Notes under the pieces: generated by a model
Databases searched by the model: none
Told to the model about the DNA's origin: nothing
The model's input: only the letters and a program-made list of their open reading frames with translations
Translations under genes and position numbers: made by a program
Part shown: in pieces, positions 46,958 through 56,700 of the stretch
Position numbering within the stretch: position 1 is the stretch's first letter
How the letters are laid out: every line of letters begins with the position of its first letter
NCBI RefSeq assembly: GCF_009749525.1
Contig: NZ_WOAC01000001.1
Span: 186,001-250,000 of the forward strand
DNA length: 64,000 nt
Direction: 5' to 3'
From: Mesorhizobium xinjiangense
GTDB taxonomy: Bacteria; Pseudomonadota; Alphaproteobacteria; Rhizobiales; Rhizobiaceae

Positions 46958-48469
46958 ATGAAGGCTCGCGCTGCCATTCACCGCGACTTTTCAATTGGTG
47001 ACATCGACGAACGACTCTATTCGGCCTTCATCGAGCATATGGGCCGCGCCATCTACAGCGGCATCTATGAGCCCGGCCATCCCGAAGCCGACGCGAACGG
47101 CTTCCGCAGGGATGTCATGGCGCTGGTCAAGGATCTGCAGATTCCGGCCATACGCTATCCAGGCGGCAATTTCGTTTCCGCCTACAATTGGGAGGACGGC
47201 GTTGGCCCGAAGGAAGATCGCCCGGTGCGGCTCGACCTCGCCTGGCGCTCCAAGGAGACGAACCAGGTCGGCATCAACGAGTTCGCGCAATGGGCCGACA
47301 GCGCCCGCATCGAGATGATGCTGGCGGTCAATCTCGGCTCGCGCGGCCTGGAGGAAGCGCGCAACTTCGTCGAATATGTGAACCACCCATCCGGCAGCTA
47401 TTGGTCCGACCTACGCCGCAGCCACGGCGTGGAGGAGCCCTATGACGTGAAGATGTGGTGTCTCGGCAACGAGATGGACGGGCCCTGGCAGATCGGCCAC
47501 AAGGAGGCCAAGGAATATGGCCGCCTGGCCGACGAGACCGCCAAGGCCCTGCGCGGCCTGACGCCGGATGCCGAACTGGTGGTGTGCGGCAGCTCCAATG
47601 ACGGCATGCCCACCTATCCCGAATGGGAGCGCGTGGTGCTCGAAGAGTGCTACGAGAATGTCGACTACATCTCCCTGCACAAATATTTCGGCAACAAGAG
47701 CAGCGACACGCTGAATTATTTCGGCAAGATCGAGGAAACGGGCCGCTACATCCAGGCCATCGGCGGCGCGATCGATTATGTGAAGGCCAAGAAGCGCGCC
47801 AAGAACGACGTTTTCATCTGCTTCGACGAATGGAACGTGTGGTATCACAACCGCGACGAGGACTCCCGGCGCGTCAAGGAATGGGACTGGCCGGAGGCGC
47901 CGGCGCTGCTGGAAGAGGATTACAATATCGAGGACGCGCTGTTCGTCGGCGGCCTCCTCAACGAGTTCATCCGGCGCAGCGACCGAGTGCGCATCGCCTG
48001 CATCGCCCAGCTCGTCAACGTCATCGCGCCGATCCGCGCCGAGCGCGGCGGGCCGGCCTGGAAGCAGACGATCTACTATCCCTACCAGTTCGCCTCGCTC
48101 TATGGCCGCGGCCGCGCGCTGCGGGTGAGCGTCGACGGTCCGACCTATGACTGCCGGGTCGCCGACGACGTCGCCTATCTCGATATCGCCGCCGTGCACG
48201 ACGCGCGCGAGGGTTTCGTCAACCTGTTCGTCCTCAACAGGCATCTCAGCGAGACGCTGGAACTCGACCTGGCCTTGACGGGCTTCGCCGAGGCGCGGCT
48301 TGCAGAGCATCGGGTCATCGAAGGGCAGGGACGCCTGCGCGAAACCAACGGACCGGAGGCGCCCCATCGTGTCGCGCCGGTCGAGGGATCGGGGCTCCTG
48401 GTGGAAAACGGCAGACTCTCCGGCGGGCTGGCGCCCTTGTCCTATCACCTGATCCGCCTGAAGGTCTGA
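46958..48469 (+). CDS. abfA: Alpha-L-arabinofuranosidase, glycoside hydrolase family 51
   Basis: This 503-residue cytosolic retaining glycosidase releases arabinose from arabino-oligosaccharides. There is no signal peptide, in keeping with import of oligosaccharides by the adjacent ABC system. The GH51 features are IPAIRYPGGNFVSAYNWEDG, the acid/base glutamate E172 in WCLGNEMDGPW and the nucleophile E291 in CFDEWNVWYH. A beta-sandwich C-terminal domain follows. It is preceded by GGGAGGATGC and a palindromic operator. Confidence 0.95.
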   Translation: MKARAAIHRDFSIGDIDERLYSAFIEHMGRAIYSGIYEPGHPEADANGFRRDVMALVKDLQIPAIRYPGGNFVSAYNWEDGVGPKEDRPVRLDLAWRSKETNQVGINEFAQWADSARIEMMLAVNLGSRGLEEARNFVEYVNHPSGSYWSDLRRSHGVEEPYDVKMWCLGNEMDGPWQIGHKEAKEYGRLADETAKALRGLTPDAELVVCGSSNDGMPTYPEWERVVLEECYENVDYISLHKYFGNKSSDTLNYFGKIEETGRYIQAIGGAIDYVKAKKRAKNDVFICFDEWNVWYHNRDEDSRRVKEWDWPEAPALLEEDYNIEDALFVGGLLNEFIRRSDRVRIACIAQLVNVIAPIRAERGGPAWKQTIYYPYQFASLYGRGRALRVSVDGPTYDCRVADDVAYLDIAAVHDAREGFVNLFVLNRHLSETLELDLALTGFAEARLAEHRVIEGQGRLRETNGPEAPHRVAPVEGSGLLVENGRLSGGLAPLSYHLIRLKV

Positions 48470-48472
48470 ACC

Positions 48473-49552
48473 ATGAGCGGCGTCACGCTCCACAATGTCC
48501 GCAAGTCCTTCGGCGCCGTCGAAGTCATAAAAGACGTCTCGCTGGAGATCGGCAAGGGCGAGTTCGGCGTCTTCGTCGGCCCTTCGGGGTGCGGAAAATC
48601 CACGCTTTTGAGGATGATCGCCGGCCTCGAGGAAACCAGCAGCGGCTCGATCGGGATCGAAGAGCGCGACGTGACGCGCGTCGAGCCTGCCGAGCGCGGC
48701 GTGGCCATGGTGTTCCAGTCCTACGCGCTCTACCCGCACCTGACCGTCTTCGAGAACATGGCCTTCAGCCTGCGGCTGGCCCGGGCGGCAAAGAGCAAGG
48801 TTCAGGAAATGGTGGCCGAGGCCGCCCGTATCCTTCAGCTCGAGGATCATCTGCACAAGAAGCCCTCGCAGCTTTCCGGCGGCCAGCGCCAGCGCGTGGC
48901 GATCGGCCGGGCCATTGTCCGCCAGCCGAAAGTCTTCCTGTTCGACGAGCCCTTGTCCAATCTCGACGCCGAGTTGCGCGTCCAGATGCGGCTCGAACTC
49001 GCCCGGCTGCACAAGCGCATCGGCGCGACCATGATCTATGTGACCCACGACCAGGTCGAGGCGATGACGCTGGCCGACAAGATATTCGTCCTGCGCGACG
49101 GCGTCGTGCAGCAGGCCGGCCGGCCGATCGAGCTCTATGACGATCCCGACAACCGCTTTGTCGGCGGCTTCATTGGATCCCCCGCGATGAATTTCCTGCC
49201 CGGCCATGCGGCGGGCGCCGGCGACGGCCGGGTAGGAATTTCGCTCACAAATGCCGGCGGTGCCGCGATCGAGGCGCAACTTGCCGGCGGCCGCCCGCCG
49301 CACGGCACGGAGCTGACGGCGGGCATACGCCCCGAACATATCGAGGTGAGCGGGGAAGGCATCCCGGTCCAGGTCGAGATGGTCGAGGATCTGGGCGGCG
49401 TGTCCTATCTGCACACGCGCACGCAGGACGGCACGGAAATCGTGGTCGAGCGCCGGGGCACGCGGGACAACCTGGACGGTGCCAGCATCCATCTCGGCGC
49501 CCGTCCCGAACATGTCCTCGTTTTTGATCGAGGAGGACAGCGGCTGCGGTAG
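48473..49552 (+). CDS. Sugar ABC transporter ATPase (UgpC/MsmK type)
   Basis: This 359-residue ATPase energises the carbohydrate importer encoded downstream. Motifs are Walker A GPSGCGKST, Q-loop VFQSYALYPHLTV, signature LSGGQRQRVAIGRAI, Walker B VFLFDEPLSNLD and switch histidine YVTHDQVEAM. A C-terminal OB/TOBE regulatory domain (about 240-355) is typical of CUT1 importers. It starts three bases after the arabinofuranosidase stop. Confidence 0.94.
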   Translation: MSGVTLHNVRKSFGAVEVIKDVSLEIGKGEFGVFVGPSGCGKSTLLRMIAGLEETSSGSIGIEERDVTRVEPAERGVAMVFQSYALYPHLTVFENMAFSLRLARAAKSKVQEMVAEAARILQLEDHLHKKPSQLSGGQRQRVAIGRAIVRQPKVFLFDEPLSNLDAELRVQMRLELARLHKRIGATMIYVTHDQVEAMTLADKIFVLRDGVVQQAGRPIELYDDPDNRFVGGFIGSPAMNFLPGHAAGAGDGRVGISLTNAGGAAIEAQLAGGRPPHGTELTAGIRPEHIEVSGEGIPVQVEMVEDLGGVSYLHTRTQDGTEIVVERRGTRDNLDGASIHLGARPEHVLVFDRGGQRLR

Positions 49553-49624
49553 CGGAAAATCCGCCGCCGTTCATCGAGAGAAGAAGAAAGCTATCCAGGC
49601 TGGAAATCAAAAAGGGAGGATGAG

Positions 49625-50905
49625 ATGAGACTCATGAAGACATTGCTGGCCGCGTCGGTCGCGAGCATTATCGCGCTGCCGGCCTTTGCCCAGCAGCAGG
49701 AAGTCATCTGGTGGGACTTCCTGGCAGGCGGCGACGGGGTGCGCATGAAGGCGCTGATCAACCGCTTCAATGAAGAGCATCCCGACATCAAGATCACTGG
49801 CACGACGCTCGAATGGGGCGTGCCCTATTACACCAAGGTGCGCACATCCGCCGCCGTCGGGCAGGGGCCCGATGTCATGACCTATCACCTCTCGCGCATG
49901 CCGATCGGCCGGTCGGAAGGCGTATTGAGCGAGATTACGGACGAGGATCTGGAAACCGCCGGCCTCAGCCGCGACGATTTCTTCGAGCGCGCCATCAACG
50001 CGGCATCTGATGATAACGGTGCACTTTACGCCGTGCCCTTCGACATCCATTCCATCGTTCTCTACTACAACAAGAGCTATCTCGAAGGCAGCGAGTTCCT
50101 GGACGAGAATGGCAATCTGACAGGCATCGACAGCCTGGAGGATTTCGAGCGCGCCCTGGCGCTGGCCAAGGAAAACGGCTCTGCCGCCCCCGTCTCCTAC
50201 GCGACGGGCGACGATGGCGGCGTCTACCGCGTCTTCTTCACCCTGCTCAAGCAGCAGGGCGGCGACCTCATCAAGGACGGCGAGGTGCTGCCGGGCGACA
50301 GCCTCGACAAGGCCGCCAAGGCCATCGAGATCATGACCAACTGGACCGAGAAGGGCTGGCAGCCGGAGCAAGCCGAATATGAGGCTTCGGTAGCTCTGTT
50401 CACGTCAGGCAAGTCCGCCTTCCACCTGAACGGCGTTTGGGAAGTGCCAACGATGGTCGACCTCGCCGAGACCGGCAAGCTGGGCTTTGAATGGGGCGCA
50501 GTGCAGGTGCCCAAGCTGATGGACCAGCAAGCGACCTGGGCCGACAGCCACGCCTTCGCCATTCCGCAGCAGACCGGCAAGGAAATGCCGGCGGAAAAGC
50601 GCCAGGCCGTCATGACGGTGATTGGCTGGATGGAGAAGAACTCCCTATCCTGGGCGACCGCCGGCCACATCCCGGCCTACAAGCCGGTGGCCGACAGCGA
50701 GGAATTCGGTGCGATGGAGCCCAACGCCACCTATTCCAGCCTCGCCGATACCGCGGCCTACGATCCGCGCTCGGAAATCGCCGGCGTTGCGTCCCCCGTC
50801 TACGACGCGGCGATCAACATCGTCTCGCCGGCCATCCATGGCTATCTCGATCCGCAGGCTGCGGCCGAGCAGATCAAGAGCGAGTTGCAGTCCAAGCTGC
50901 GCTAG
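49625..50905 (+). CDS. Carbohydrate ABC transporter substrate-binding protein (CUT1)
   Basis: This 426-residue periplasmic protein of the extracellular solute-binding family 1 has a signal peptide ending LPAFAQQQ. It then has EVIWWDFLAGGDGVRMKALI, FNEEHPDIKITGTTLEWG and VALFTSGKSAFHLNGVWEVP, the last being the conserved ligand-lobe motif. The start has GGGAGGATGAG upstream. Given its neighbours, arabino-oligosaccharides are the probable ligand. Confidence 0.92.
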   Translation: MRLMKTLLAASVASIIALPAFAQQQEVIWWDFLAGGDGVRMKALINRFNEEHPDIKITGTTLEWGVPYYTKVRTSAAVGQGPDVMTYHLSRMPIGRSEGVLSEITDEDLETAGLSRDDFFERAINAASDDNGALYAVPFDIHSIVLYYNKSYLEGSEFLDENGNLTGIDSLEDFERALALAKENGSAAPVSYATGDDGGVYRVFFTLLKQQGGDLIKDGEVLPGDSLDKAAKAIEIMTNWTEKGWQPEQAEYEASVALFTSGKSAFHLNGVWEVPTMVDLAETGKLGFEWGAVQVPKLMDQQATWADSHAFAIPQQTGKEMPAEKRQAVMTVIGWMEKNSLSWATAGHIPAYKPVADSEEFGAMEPNATYSSLADTAAYDPRSEIAGVASPVYDAAINIVSPAIHGYLDPQAAAEQIKSELQSKLR

Positions 50906-50969
50906 ATTCCTCCCAGGCCGTCGCCAAGTCTCGACCTGGCGGCGGCCACCATGGAGAAGGTCACAACCC

Positions 50970-51854
50970 GTGGCAACGCACTACAACCGCCGAAAACACC
51001 TCGCGATCGCATTCAGCCTGGTCGCGCCATTCGTGTTCTTTTTCTGCCTGGTCTTTCTCTGGCCGGCCATCCGCGTGGTCGAGCTCAGCTTCACCAACGG
51101 TCCGCTGATCGGTGAGGGCGAATGGGTGGGGCTTGAAAACTATCGGCGCATTCTGACGGACAATCTGTTCTACACCTCGCTGAAGAACAACGGTTATTTC
51201 ATTCTGCTGACCGTGGTTCCCACCACGGTGCTGGCACTGACGATCGCGCTTCTGGTCAACCGGCTCTCGGGCAGGCTTCAAGCGGCCATGCTGGCGCTCT
51301 TCTTCCTGCCCTATATCCTGCCCGTTTCCGTGGTGACCATGATCTGGACCTGGATGCTCGATTTCCAGTTCGGCATCCTGCAACCCGCCTTCGCCTTCTT
51401 CACCGGCAAGCCCGTTCCGGTGTTCAAAGATCCCTATTGGGTCATGCCGATGGTCGCCGTTGTCACCATCTGGTGGACGAACGGCTTCAATGTGCTCTTG
51501 TTCATCGCAGGCTTGAGAAACGTTCCGCAGGAGCTCTATGAGGCGGCAGCGCTCGACGGGGCCAACAGCCGGCAGCAGTTCCGGCGCGTCACCTGGCCGC
51601 TTCTGTGGCCCGTCACCGCGCTCGTGCTGACTCTGCAATTGATCCTGCAGCTCAAGATATTCGATCAGGTCTATCTGATGAGCGAGGGTGGGCCGTTCAA
51701 CTCGTCATACGTGCTCTTGCTGATGGTCTATCGCGAGGCATTCCAGCTCAACCATGGCGGCTATGCATCGGCGATCGCGCTCGTCCTGTTCGTCGTCATC
51801 ATGGTGGTCTCGGTGCTGCAGTTCCAGGTTCTGAAAGTCAGGGGCGCGCGATGA
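50970..51854 (+). CDS. Carbohydrate ABC transporter permease (MalF-like)
   Basis: This 294-residue inner-membrane protein has six hydrophobic segments and the ATPase-contact EAA loop YEAAALDGANSRQQFRRVTW. It starts with a GTG (MATHYNRRKH) preceded by GGAGAAGG, and no in-frame ATG is nearby. Its stop overlaps the next permease gene by four bases (ATGA), consistent with a MalF/MalG heterodimer made in equal amounts. Confidence 0.92.
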   Translation: MATHYNRRKHLAIAFSLVAPFVFFFCLVFLWPAIRVVELSFTNGPLIGEGEWVGLENYRRILTDNLFYTSLKNNGYFILLTVVPTTVLALTIALLVNRLSGRLQAAMLALFFLPYILPVSVVTMIWTWMLDFQFGILQPAFAFFTGKPVPVFKDPYWVMPMVAVVTIWWTNGFNVLLFIAGLRNVPQELYEAAALDGANSRQQFRRVTWPLLWPVTALVLTLQLILQLKIFDQVYLMSEGGPFNSSYVLLLMVYREAFQLNHGGYASAIALVLFVVIMVVSVLQFQVLKVRGAR

Positions 51855-52681
51855 GCACGGCACGGCGCATCGAGAACTCCATCCTCACGATCCTCACGAT
51901 CGTCGGCGCCGCCCTGTGGATCTTTCCGCTCTACTGGGCCTTCGTGACGTCGATCCGCAGCGAAGACCGCGTCGTCAGCGAACAGGCCGGCCTCATCCCG
52001 GACGAGTTCAACCTCGCCTCCTATATCGACGTCCTGTTCAACACCCGGCTATTGAACTGGTACATGAACTCGATCGTCACCTCGGTCATCATCACGGTGG
52101 TCGTGATCGTTTCGGGCATGATGTGCGCCTATGCGCTGTCGCAGATGCGTTTTCCCGGCCGCCGCCTTCTCTACGGCGTGGTGCTGGCGAGCTTCATGGT
52201 GCCGACCCAGGCCCTGGTTGTCACCCAGTTCATCCTCATGAACAGTCTCGGCTTCATCAACACCTGGGCCGGCATCATCCTGCCGCAGCTCATCGTCCCG
52301 GTGGTGATCATCGTCTACAAGCAGTTCTTCGATGCTGTGCCGAAGGAAATGCGCGAGGCTGTGGTTCTGGATGGCGGCGGCGAGTACACGCTGTTGTTCA
52401 AGGTCTACCTGCCGCTCAACTGGGGCATCACCACGGCTCTGGCGATCATCACCTTCATCATGGCCTGGAACCAGTTCCTTTGGCCGTTCCTGGTGGTCAC
52501 GACCGAGGACATGATGACGATTCCCGTCGGCATCACGCAGGTCAACGACGCCTTCGGGGTCTTCTATGCCCGGCTGATGTCGGTGGCGCTTCTGGGCGCC
52601 ATGCCGGTGGCGCTCGCCTATCTCGTCTTCCAGCGCAGGGTGACCGAGGCGGTGATGATTTCATCCGGCGTCAAAGGGTAG
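51851..52681 (+). CDS. Carbohydrate ABC transporter permease (MalG-like)
   Basis: This 276-residue six-span permease has the EAA loop MREAVVLDGGGEYTLLFKVY, followed by LPLNWGITTALAIITF. It ends in SGVKG, as many MalG-type proteins do. It completes the importer with the ATPase, binding protein and MalF-like subunit upstream. No regulator or further enzyme follows; the next gene, after about 215 bases, is unrelated. Confidence 0.92.
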   Translation: MSTARRIENSILTILTIVGAALWIFPLYWAFVTSIRSEDRVVSEQAGLIPDEFNLASYIDVLFNTRLLNWYMNSIVTSVIITVVVIVSGMMCAYALSQMRFPGRRLLYGVVLASFMVPTQALVVTQFILMNSLGFINTWAGIILPQLIVPVVIIVYKQFFDAVPKEMREAVVLDGGGEYTLLFKVYLPLNWGITTALAIITFIMAWNQFLWPFLVVTTEDMMTIPVGITQVNDAFGVFYARLMSVALLGAMPVALAYLVFQRRVTEAVMISSGVKG

Positions 52682-52896
52682 CCAGCCTCGAGTCCGGCAC
52701 CCGAAGCGCAGTTCCCGCGCGGCGTTTCGGCGGGCCGCAACGGGCATCGCCGCGGAAATCGCGAGTACCGCATCCCTGACGCAATTGAGACACAGGTTCG
52801 GACAAAACGGGTTTGGAGGTTTTCTTGCCGTCTTGTTTGCCCTAGGTTCGGCTTGGGGCGATATAATGGGCTGGGGGGCTCGAACAAGCACAAGGC

Positions 52897-53274
52897 ATGG
52901 CAACACTTGTACTTCTACTTCTCGCAGGGCTGCAGATAAAACACTTTGCTGCAGACTATCTGCTTCAGACGGGTTGGATGCTGGCTGGCAAATGCAGCCC
53001 GACGCATCCGGGGGGTTATGCGCATGTCGGCGTCCATGCGATCGGATCGCTGATCGTCCTGGTGCTCGTGGGCGTGCCGATCACACTGACGGCGGTCCTG
53101 GTCGTGGCCGAGGCCATTGTGCATTACCTGACCGACCTGACGAAGGCGCGCTGGTCGAAAACGCACCAGTCGGATATGCAGTCACGAGCCTTCTGGGCGG
53201 CAATGGGGGCCGACCAGATGGTGCACCAGCTCACCTACGTGGTGATGGTGTTCGTCGTTCTCTATGCGCGCTGA
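52897..53274 (+). CDS. DUF3307 domain-containing membrane protein
   Basis: This 125-residue integral membrane protein has three to four hydrophobic segments and conserved polar residues in them: KHFAADYLLQTGWM, HVGVHAIGSLIVLVL, EAIVHYLTDLTKARW and MGADQMVHQLTYVVMVF. The repeated H and D residues within membrane segments suggest a membrane-bound enzyme or metal site, but no function is established for DUF3307. It converges on the cyclic-nucleotide-binding gene, with only five bases between the two ends. Confidence 0.85.
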   Translation: MATLVLLLLAGLQIKHFAADYLLQTGWMLAGKCSPTHPGGYAHVGVHAIGSLIVLVLVGVPITLTAVLVVAEAIVHYLTDLTKARWSKTHQSDMQSRAFWAAMGADQMVHQLTYVVMVFVVLYAR

Positions 53275-53279
53275 AACCG

Positions 53280-53765
53280 TCAGGCACTGCCCGACGCGTC
53301 ATTATGGACGGAATGACCTTCGGCGCGCGCGGCGACCAGGTCGCTCGTCGTATCGACGAGGCGCAGCGCCAGGACGCGGATGATCTGCAGCGCCATCGCC
53401 GGCGAGCTGCGGATGAGATCGATGAAATGCTCTTGCGGAATGCGCAGAACCATCAGATGGCCGCTGGCGCGCATGGTGGCTGTGCGCGGGACGTTGCAGA
53501 AGGCCGATATCTCGCCGAACAGCGAATAGCGCGGCAGATGCGCGATGGTGATGGCTTCGCCGCCCGTTTCGTCGACGACATCGGCTGCCCCGTCGAGAAT
53601 GAAGAACGTGTCGTTCTCCGCCTCGCCCTTGCGAAAGATGAGGTCCCCGTCCTCAAAGGCCAATTTCTCCGACGCATAGGCCAGCAGTTTCAGCCGCCCG
53701 CTGTCGATCGACGAGAAAAACGGCACCGTACGCAGCAGCGCCACCTCGTCATTGAGCGATGTCAT
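53280..53765 (-). CDS. Single-domain cyclic-nucleotide-binding protein
   Basis: This 161-residue protein has a cNMP-binding beta-roll at about residues 10-120 (LRTVPFFSSIDSGRLKLLAY, GDLIFRKGEAENDTFFILDG, RYSLFGEISAFCNVPRTATM). The phosphate-binding cassette FGEISAFCNVPRTA has the conserved glutamate and arginine. No DNA-binding HTH follows, unlike Crp/Fnr proteins, so it is not a transcription factor of that type. It starts 16 bases after the stop of the degenerate ABC exporter gene and probably acts with that protein. Confidence 0.88.
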   Translation of the reverse strand: MTSLNDEVALLRTVPFFSSIDSGRLKLLAYASEKLAFEDGDLIFRKGEAENDTFFILDGAADVVDETGGEAITIAHLPRYSLFGEISAFCNVPRTATMRASGHLMVLRIPQEHFIDLIRSSPAMALQIIRVLALRLVDTTSDLVAARAEGHSVHNDASGSA

Positions 53766-53781
53766 TTTGCTCCCCAACACC

Positions 53782-56526
53782 TTACTCCCGTACTTCGGCG
53801 ACCGTGCCCGGCTCGCGCGGCTTCTCCAACATTTCGGCATCGGCCCGGCCAAGCACCGCGGATGGTGCGCCATCTTCGATCAGACGCCCATCCTCAAACA
53901 ATACCACTCTTTCAAACAAAGCTGCATGGGCGGGGTCAACGGGCGCGCAAATAATGCCCGGACGATCATCCGACTGGCTGCGCGCACCGTCCAGCACCCC
54001 CTCCAGGAGCGCCTTCTGATCGCCCGACGGGAAGGCTCCGAGCGCGTGATTGAGAATGAGGATGTCGGGCTTCTTCATCAGTGCGCGCGCCAGCCGCATC
54101 TTCTGGCGCTGGCCGTCCGTCAGCCCCTTGCCGCCGGTTCCCACCTCGAAATCGAGGCCGGCCGCAAAGACCGCGCGCCACAGATCAAGCTCCTTGAGCA
54201 CCTCGCGCACGGCGCTGGTGATGCGCGCGCGCCCGCCGACGAGATTGGTCGCGACGCGGCCGAACAGGATGTTTTCAGCGATCGTCAGAGACGGGCTGTA
54301 AGTCGCCTCGTCGTAGAAGGCGACGGGCGGCGGCGTCACGCTTTCGAGATGGCGGTGCAGCCCCCGTCGCAATTCCAGGACCGCCTCCTGCAAAGGCTCG
54401 CTCATCAGGCCGAAACGATCGCGCGGCTCGACATAGTTCATGGCCAGCGCGATCAGTTCGTCCTCGTCCTCTCTCTCGATCGCCCCGTCCGCTTCCCGGT
54501 CGATGCGCGCGAGCATCTGGCGTATCTGGTCGATGCGCTCCGGCGTCAGACCGGTCACGGTCTCGAACAGCGCGCTGTCGGAATCGCTGCCGAACATCTC
54601 GGTGAAGGTCCGGGCGACCTCGAGGCCGAGCTCGATAAGAAGGGCGCGCGCCCGCGATGCCGCGAGCAGGTCCGCAACCGCTGGATTGTGGGCCAGGTTC
54701 TGAGGGTCGAACGCCGGGTCGAGCGGCATGCCGAAGAGGATGTTTTCGGCGACCGTCGATTGCATATGGTAGCGATGGCTGTCGAACGGCTCGACATAAG
54801 CCTCCAATCCCGAAGCGGCGAAATGTGCCCTGAGCCGTTCGCGCGCCTCGACGATGTGCGACGTGATCGCGCCGGTCTCGTCGTGAAGGGGGCTGTTGAT
54901 TCCAAGCACGCAGATGTCTTCATAGAGCCCCGCACAGCGCGCCACGGCCTCGATGTGGTCGATCAGGTCTTCCTCGAAAGCCGCGCCAACGCGCTCATAA
55001 TCTGTCCAGTCGGCGAGGAAATCGAATGTCGGGTTGCCGGCACGGCGCGCTTCCGCTTCGCGGGCCGTCTTGCTGCCGCGATCGGGCTCGGCCGCCGACT
55101 CCCGCATGGGCCGGTTCTTCAAGACCTCGACGAAAAGGTCGCGCACCTTGCCGCTGGGCAGGAAGGTGTTGCTGTCGGCATAGCCGACGACGCGGCCGGT
55201 GAGCGATTCCGGCAGCCCGCGGAGATCGGCGCCGTCGACCTGGATGCGCCCGCTCGTCGGATCGACGAGACGCGCCAGGCCCTGCAGCAGGAGGACGCCG
55301 CTTTCCGTCGGCTTGGCGACGAGCGCCACGGTCTCGCCGCGCTTCAATTGCATCGATACGCCCTCCAGGAGCGGCTGCGCGCCGTCCACGCGGATGCCCA
55401 GTTGCCGTGCCTCGTAGCCCGTCTCGATGCGGCCGGGACGGTCCTCGGACTGCAGACTGGCCGGTTCGAGGTCGTCGCGCAGGAACCCCTCGATGGCATG
55501 GATATAGCGCACCTGCGCCATCTGCCGTTGCTGATCCCAGTTGATCAGCCCGCTGATCGGACCGGGCAGGTCCTTGTAGGCGGCGATCGATGCCACCAGC
55601 GCGCCGATATCGAGCTGGCCGACGATCACGAAGTAGCCGCCGATCAGGTAGAACAGGATGGCCAGCGACTGCATCAGCAGATTGTTGATGAATTTGACCA
55701 GGTACTTTCGTTTGAACAGCTCCAGGCGGATGAAGAAGATATCGCCCAGCCGGTGGGTCAGGTCGGCGCGCGCATAGTTGGACGTGTCGTTGAGATGGAC
55801 GTCGTCGATGCCCTGCAGGATCTCGCCGATGCGCCCGGCCATGGTGCGGGCGGTGATCTGGCGCTCCTTGCCGAGCTCGATCAGGCGCCGGCGCAGCATC
55901 GGGATGATGACGAACTGCACGGTGACGATCACCATCGTCAGGAGGCCGAACCAGATATTCTGCAGGAACAGAAAGGTCAGGCCGGTGATGGCCTGGCCGC
56001 TTAGAAACAGGGGGCCGGAATAGGATTCGCCGATGAAGTCGGCCAGCGGCTCGACCTCGTCCTTGATGATCCCGGCAACCTCGGCCGACTTGACCTGGCG
56101 CGCCTCGGCGACGGGAAAGCGCAGCACCCGGTCGAGCATCTCATAGCGCATGCGCCGCAGGACGCGCTCGCTGGTCTTTCCCTTGAAGGTATTGATGTAG
56201 AGCTTGAACCAGCCGTTGAGGATGATCAGCACGAGCAGCGTGGCGCACAGGGCGAGGAGCAAGGGCAGCCTGGACAATTCGAAGCCCTGGAACAGAACCA
56301 GCGGTTGGCCGACGATGCGTTCGGCGAAAGGGAGCGTGACTTCAAAGTACCGCCCGGTGCCGCCGCCGACCTGCGAGGGATCGCCCTGGATGGGGCCGTT
56401 GATGATCCGCTTGGGCAGTTCCAGCGAGAAGAAATAGAACGGCATCGAGACCAGGATGACCACCGCCATCCAGATCTGGTAAGGTTTGGTATTGGCCCAG
56501 ATATATTTGAGAAAATTTCTTTGCAT
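53782..56526 (-). CDS. Large ABC exporter-like membrane protein with degenerate ATPase domain
   Basis: This 914-residue protein has an ABC exporter membrane domain at about 15-330. An ATPase-like region (about 370-914) follows in which the key motifs are damaged. The Walker A position reads LVAKPTESGV (403-410 region) with no GxxGxGK lysine. The signature is LTDGQRQK (802-809). The Walker B end reads DILILNH (821-827), with N and H in place of the catalytic D and E. No switch histidine is seen. About 330 extra residues separate Walker A from the signature and contain repeats of the Q-loop-like pattern (VRDLFVEVL, VAENILFGM, IAENILFGR). It is followed by the cNMP-binding gene. ATP hydrolysis seems unlikely. 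Confidence 0.85.
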   Translation of the reverse strand: MQRNFLKYIWANTKPYQIWMAVVILVSMPFYFFSLELPKRIINGPIQGDPSQVGGGTGRYFEVTLPFAERIVGQPLVLFQGFELSRLPLLLALCATLLVLIILNGWFKLYINTFKGKTSERVLRRMRYEMLDRVLRFPVAEARQVKSAEVAGIIKDEVEPLADFIGESYSGPLFLSGQAITGLTFLFLQNIWFGLLTMVIVTVQFVIIPMLRRRLIELGKERQITARTMAGRIGEILQGIDDVHLNDTSNYARADLTHRLGDIFFIRLELFKRKYLVKFINNLLMQSLAILFYLIGGYFVIVGQLDIGALVASIAAYKDLPGPISGLINWDQQRQMAQVRYIHAIEGFLRDDLEPASLQSEDRPGRIETGYEARQLGIRVDGAQPLLEGVSMQLKRGETVALVAKPTESGVLLLQGLARLVDPTSGRIQVDGADLRGLPESLTGRVVGYADSNTFLPSGKVRDLFVEVLKNRPMRESAAEPDRGSKTAREAEARRAGNPTFDFLADWTDYERVGAAFEEDLIDHIEAVARCAGLYEDICVLGINSPLHDETGAITSHIVEARERLRAHFAASGLEAYVEPFDSHRYHMQSTVAENILFGMPLDPAFDPQNLAHNPAVADLLAASRARALLIELGLEVARTFTEMFGSDSDSALFETVTGLTPERIDQIRQMLARIDREADGAIEREDEDELIALAMNYVEPRDRFGLMSEPLQEAVLELRRGLHRHLESVTPPPVAFYDEATYSPSLTIAENILFGRVATNLVGGRARITSAVREVLKELDLWRAVFAAGLDFEVGTGGKGLTDGQRQKMRLARALMKKPDILILNHALGAFPSGDQKALLEGVLDGARSQSDDRPGIICAPVDPAHAALFERVVLFEDGRLIEDGAPSAVLGRADAEMLEKPREPGTVAEVRE

Positions 56527-56700
56527 GGCTCTGCGAGATTGCGGCGCGCCGCGTGGCCTCGCCACAAGCTAATTGTTTGGCGTCCATTCGTCCATCAAGC
56601 ACGTCGCCTTCGCAAGGCGCGGCGCGTGGCAACTGCCAATCTGGGCAGGCGGCGCAGGAGCGGGTACTGCCGAAATGGGTGGCGCGAGGGGAGAAAGGAC
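56527..56700. other. Upstream region of the degenerate ABC gene, ending at an IS66 terminus
   Basis: This region of about 175 bases presumably holds the promoter of the ABC/cNMP pair. I see no clear promoter motif. The insertion-sequence end begins immediately at its right edge, so part of the original upstream DNA may have been displaced. Confidence 0.4.
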
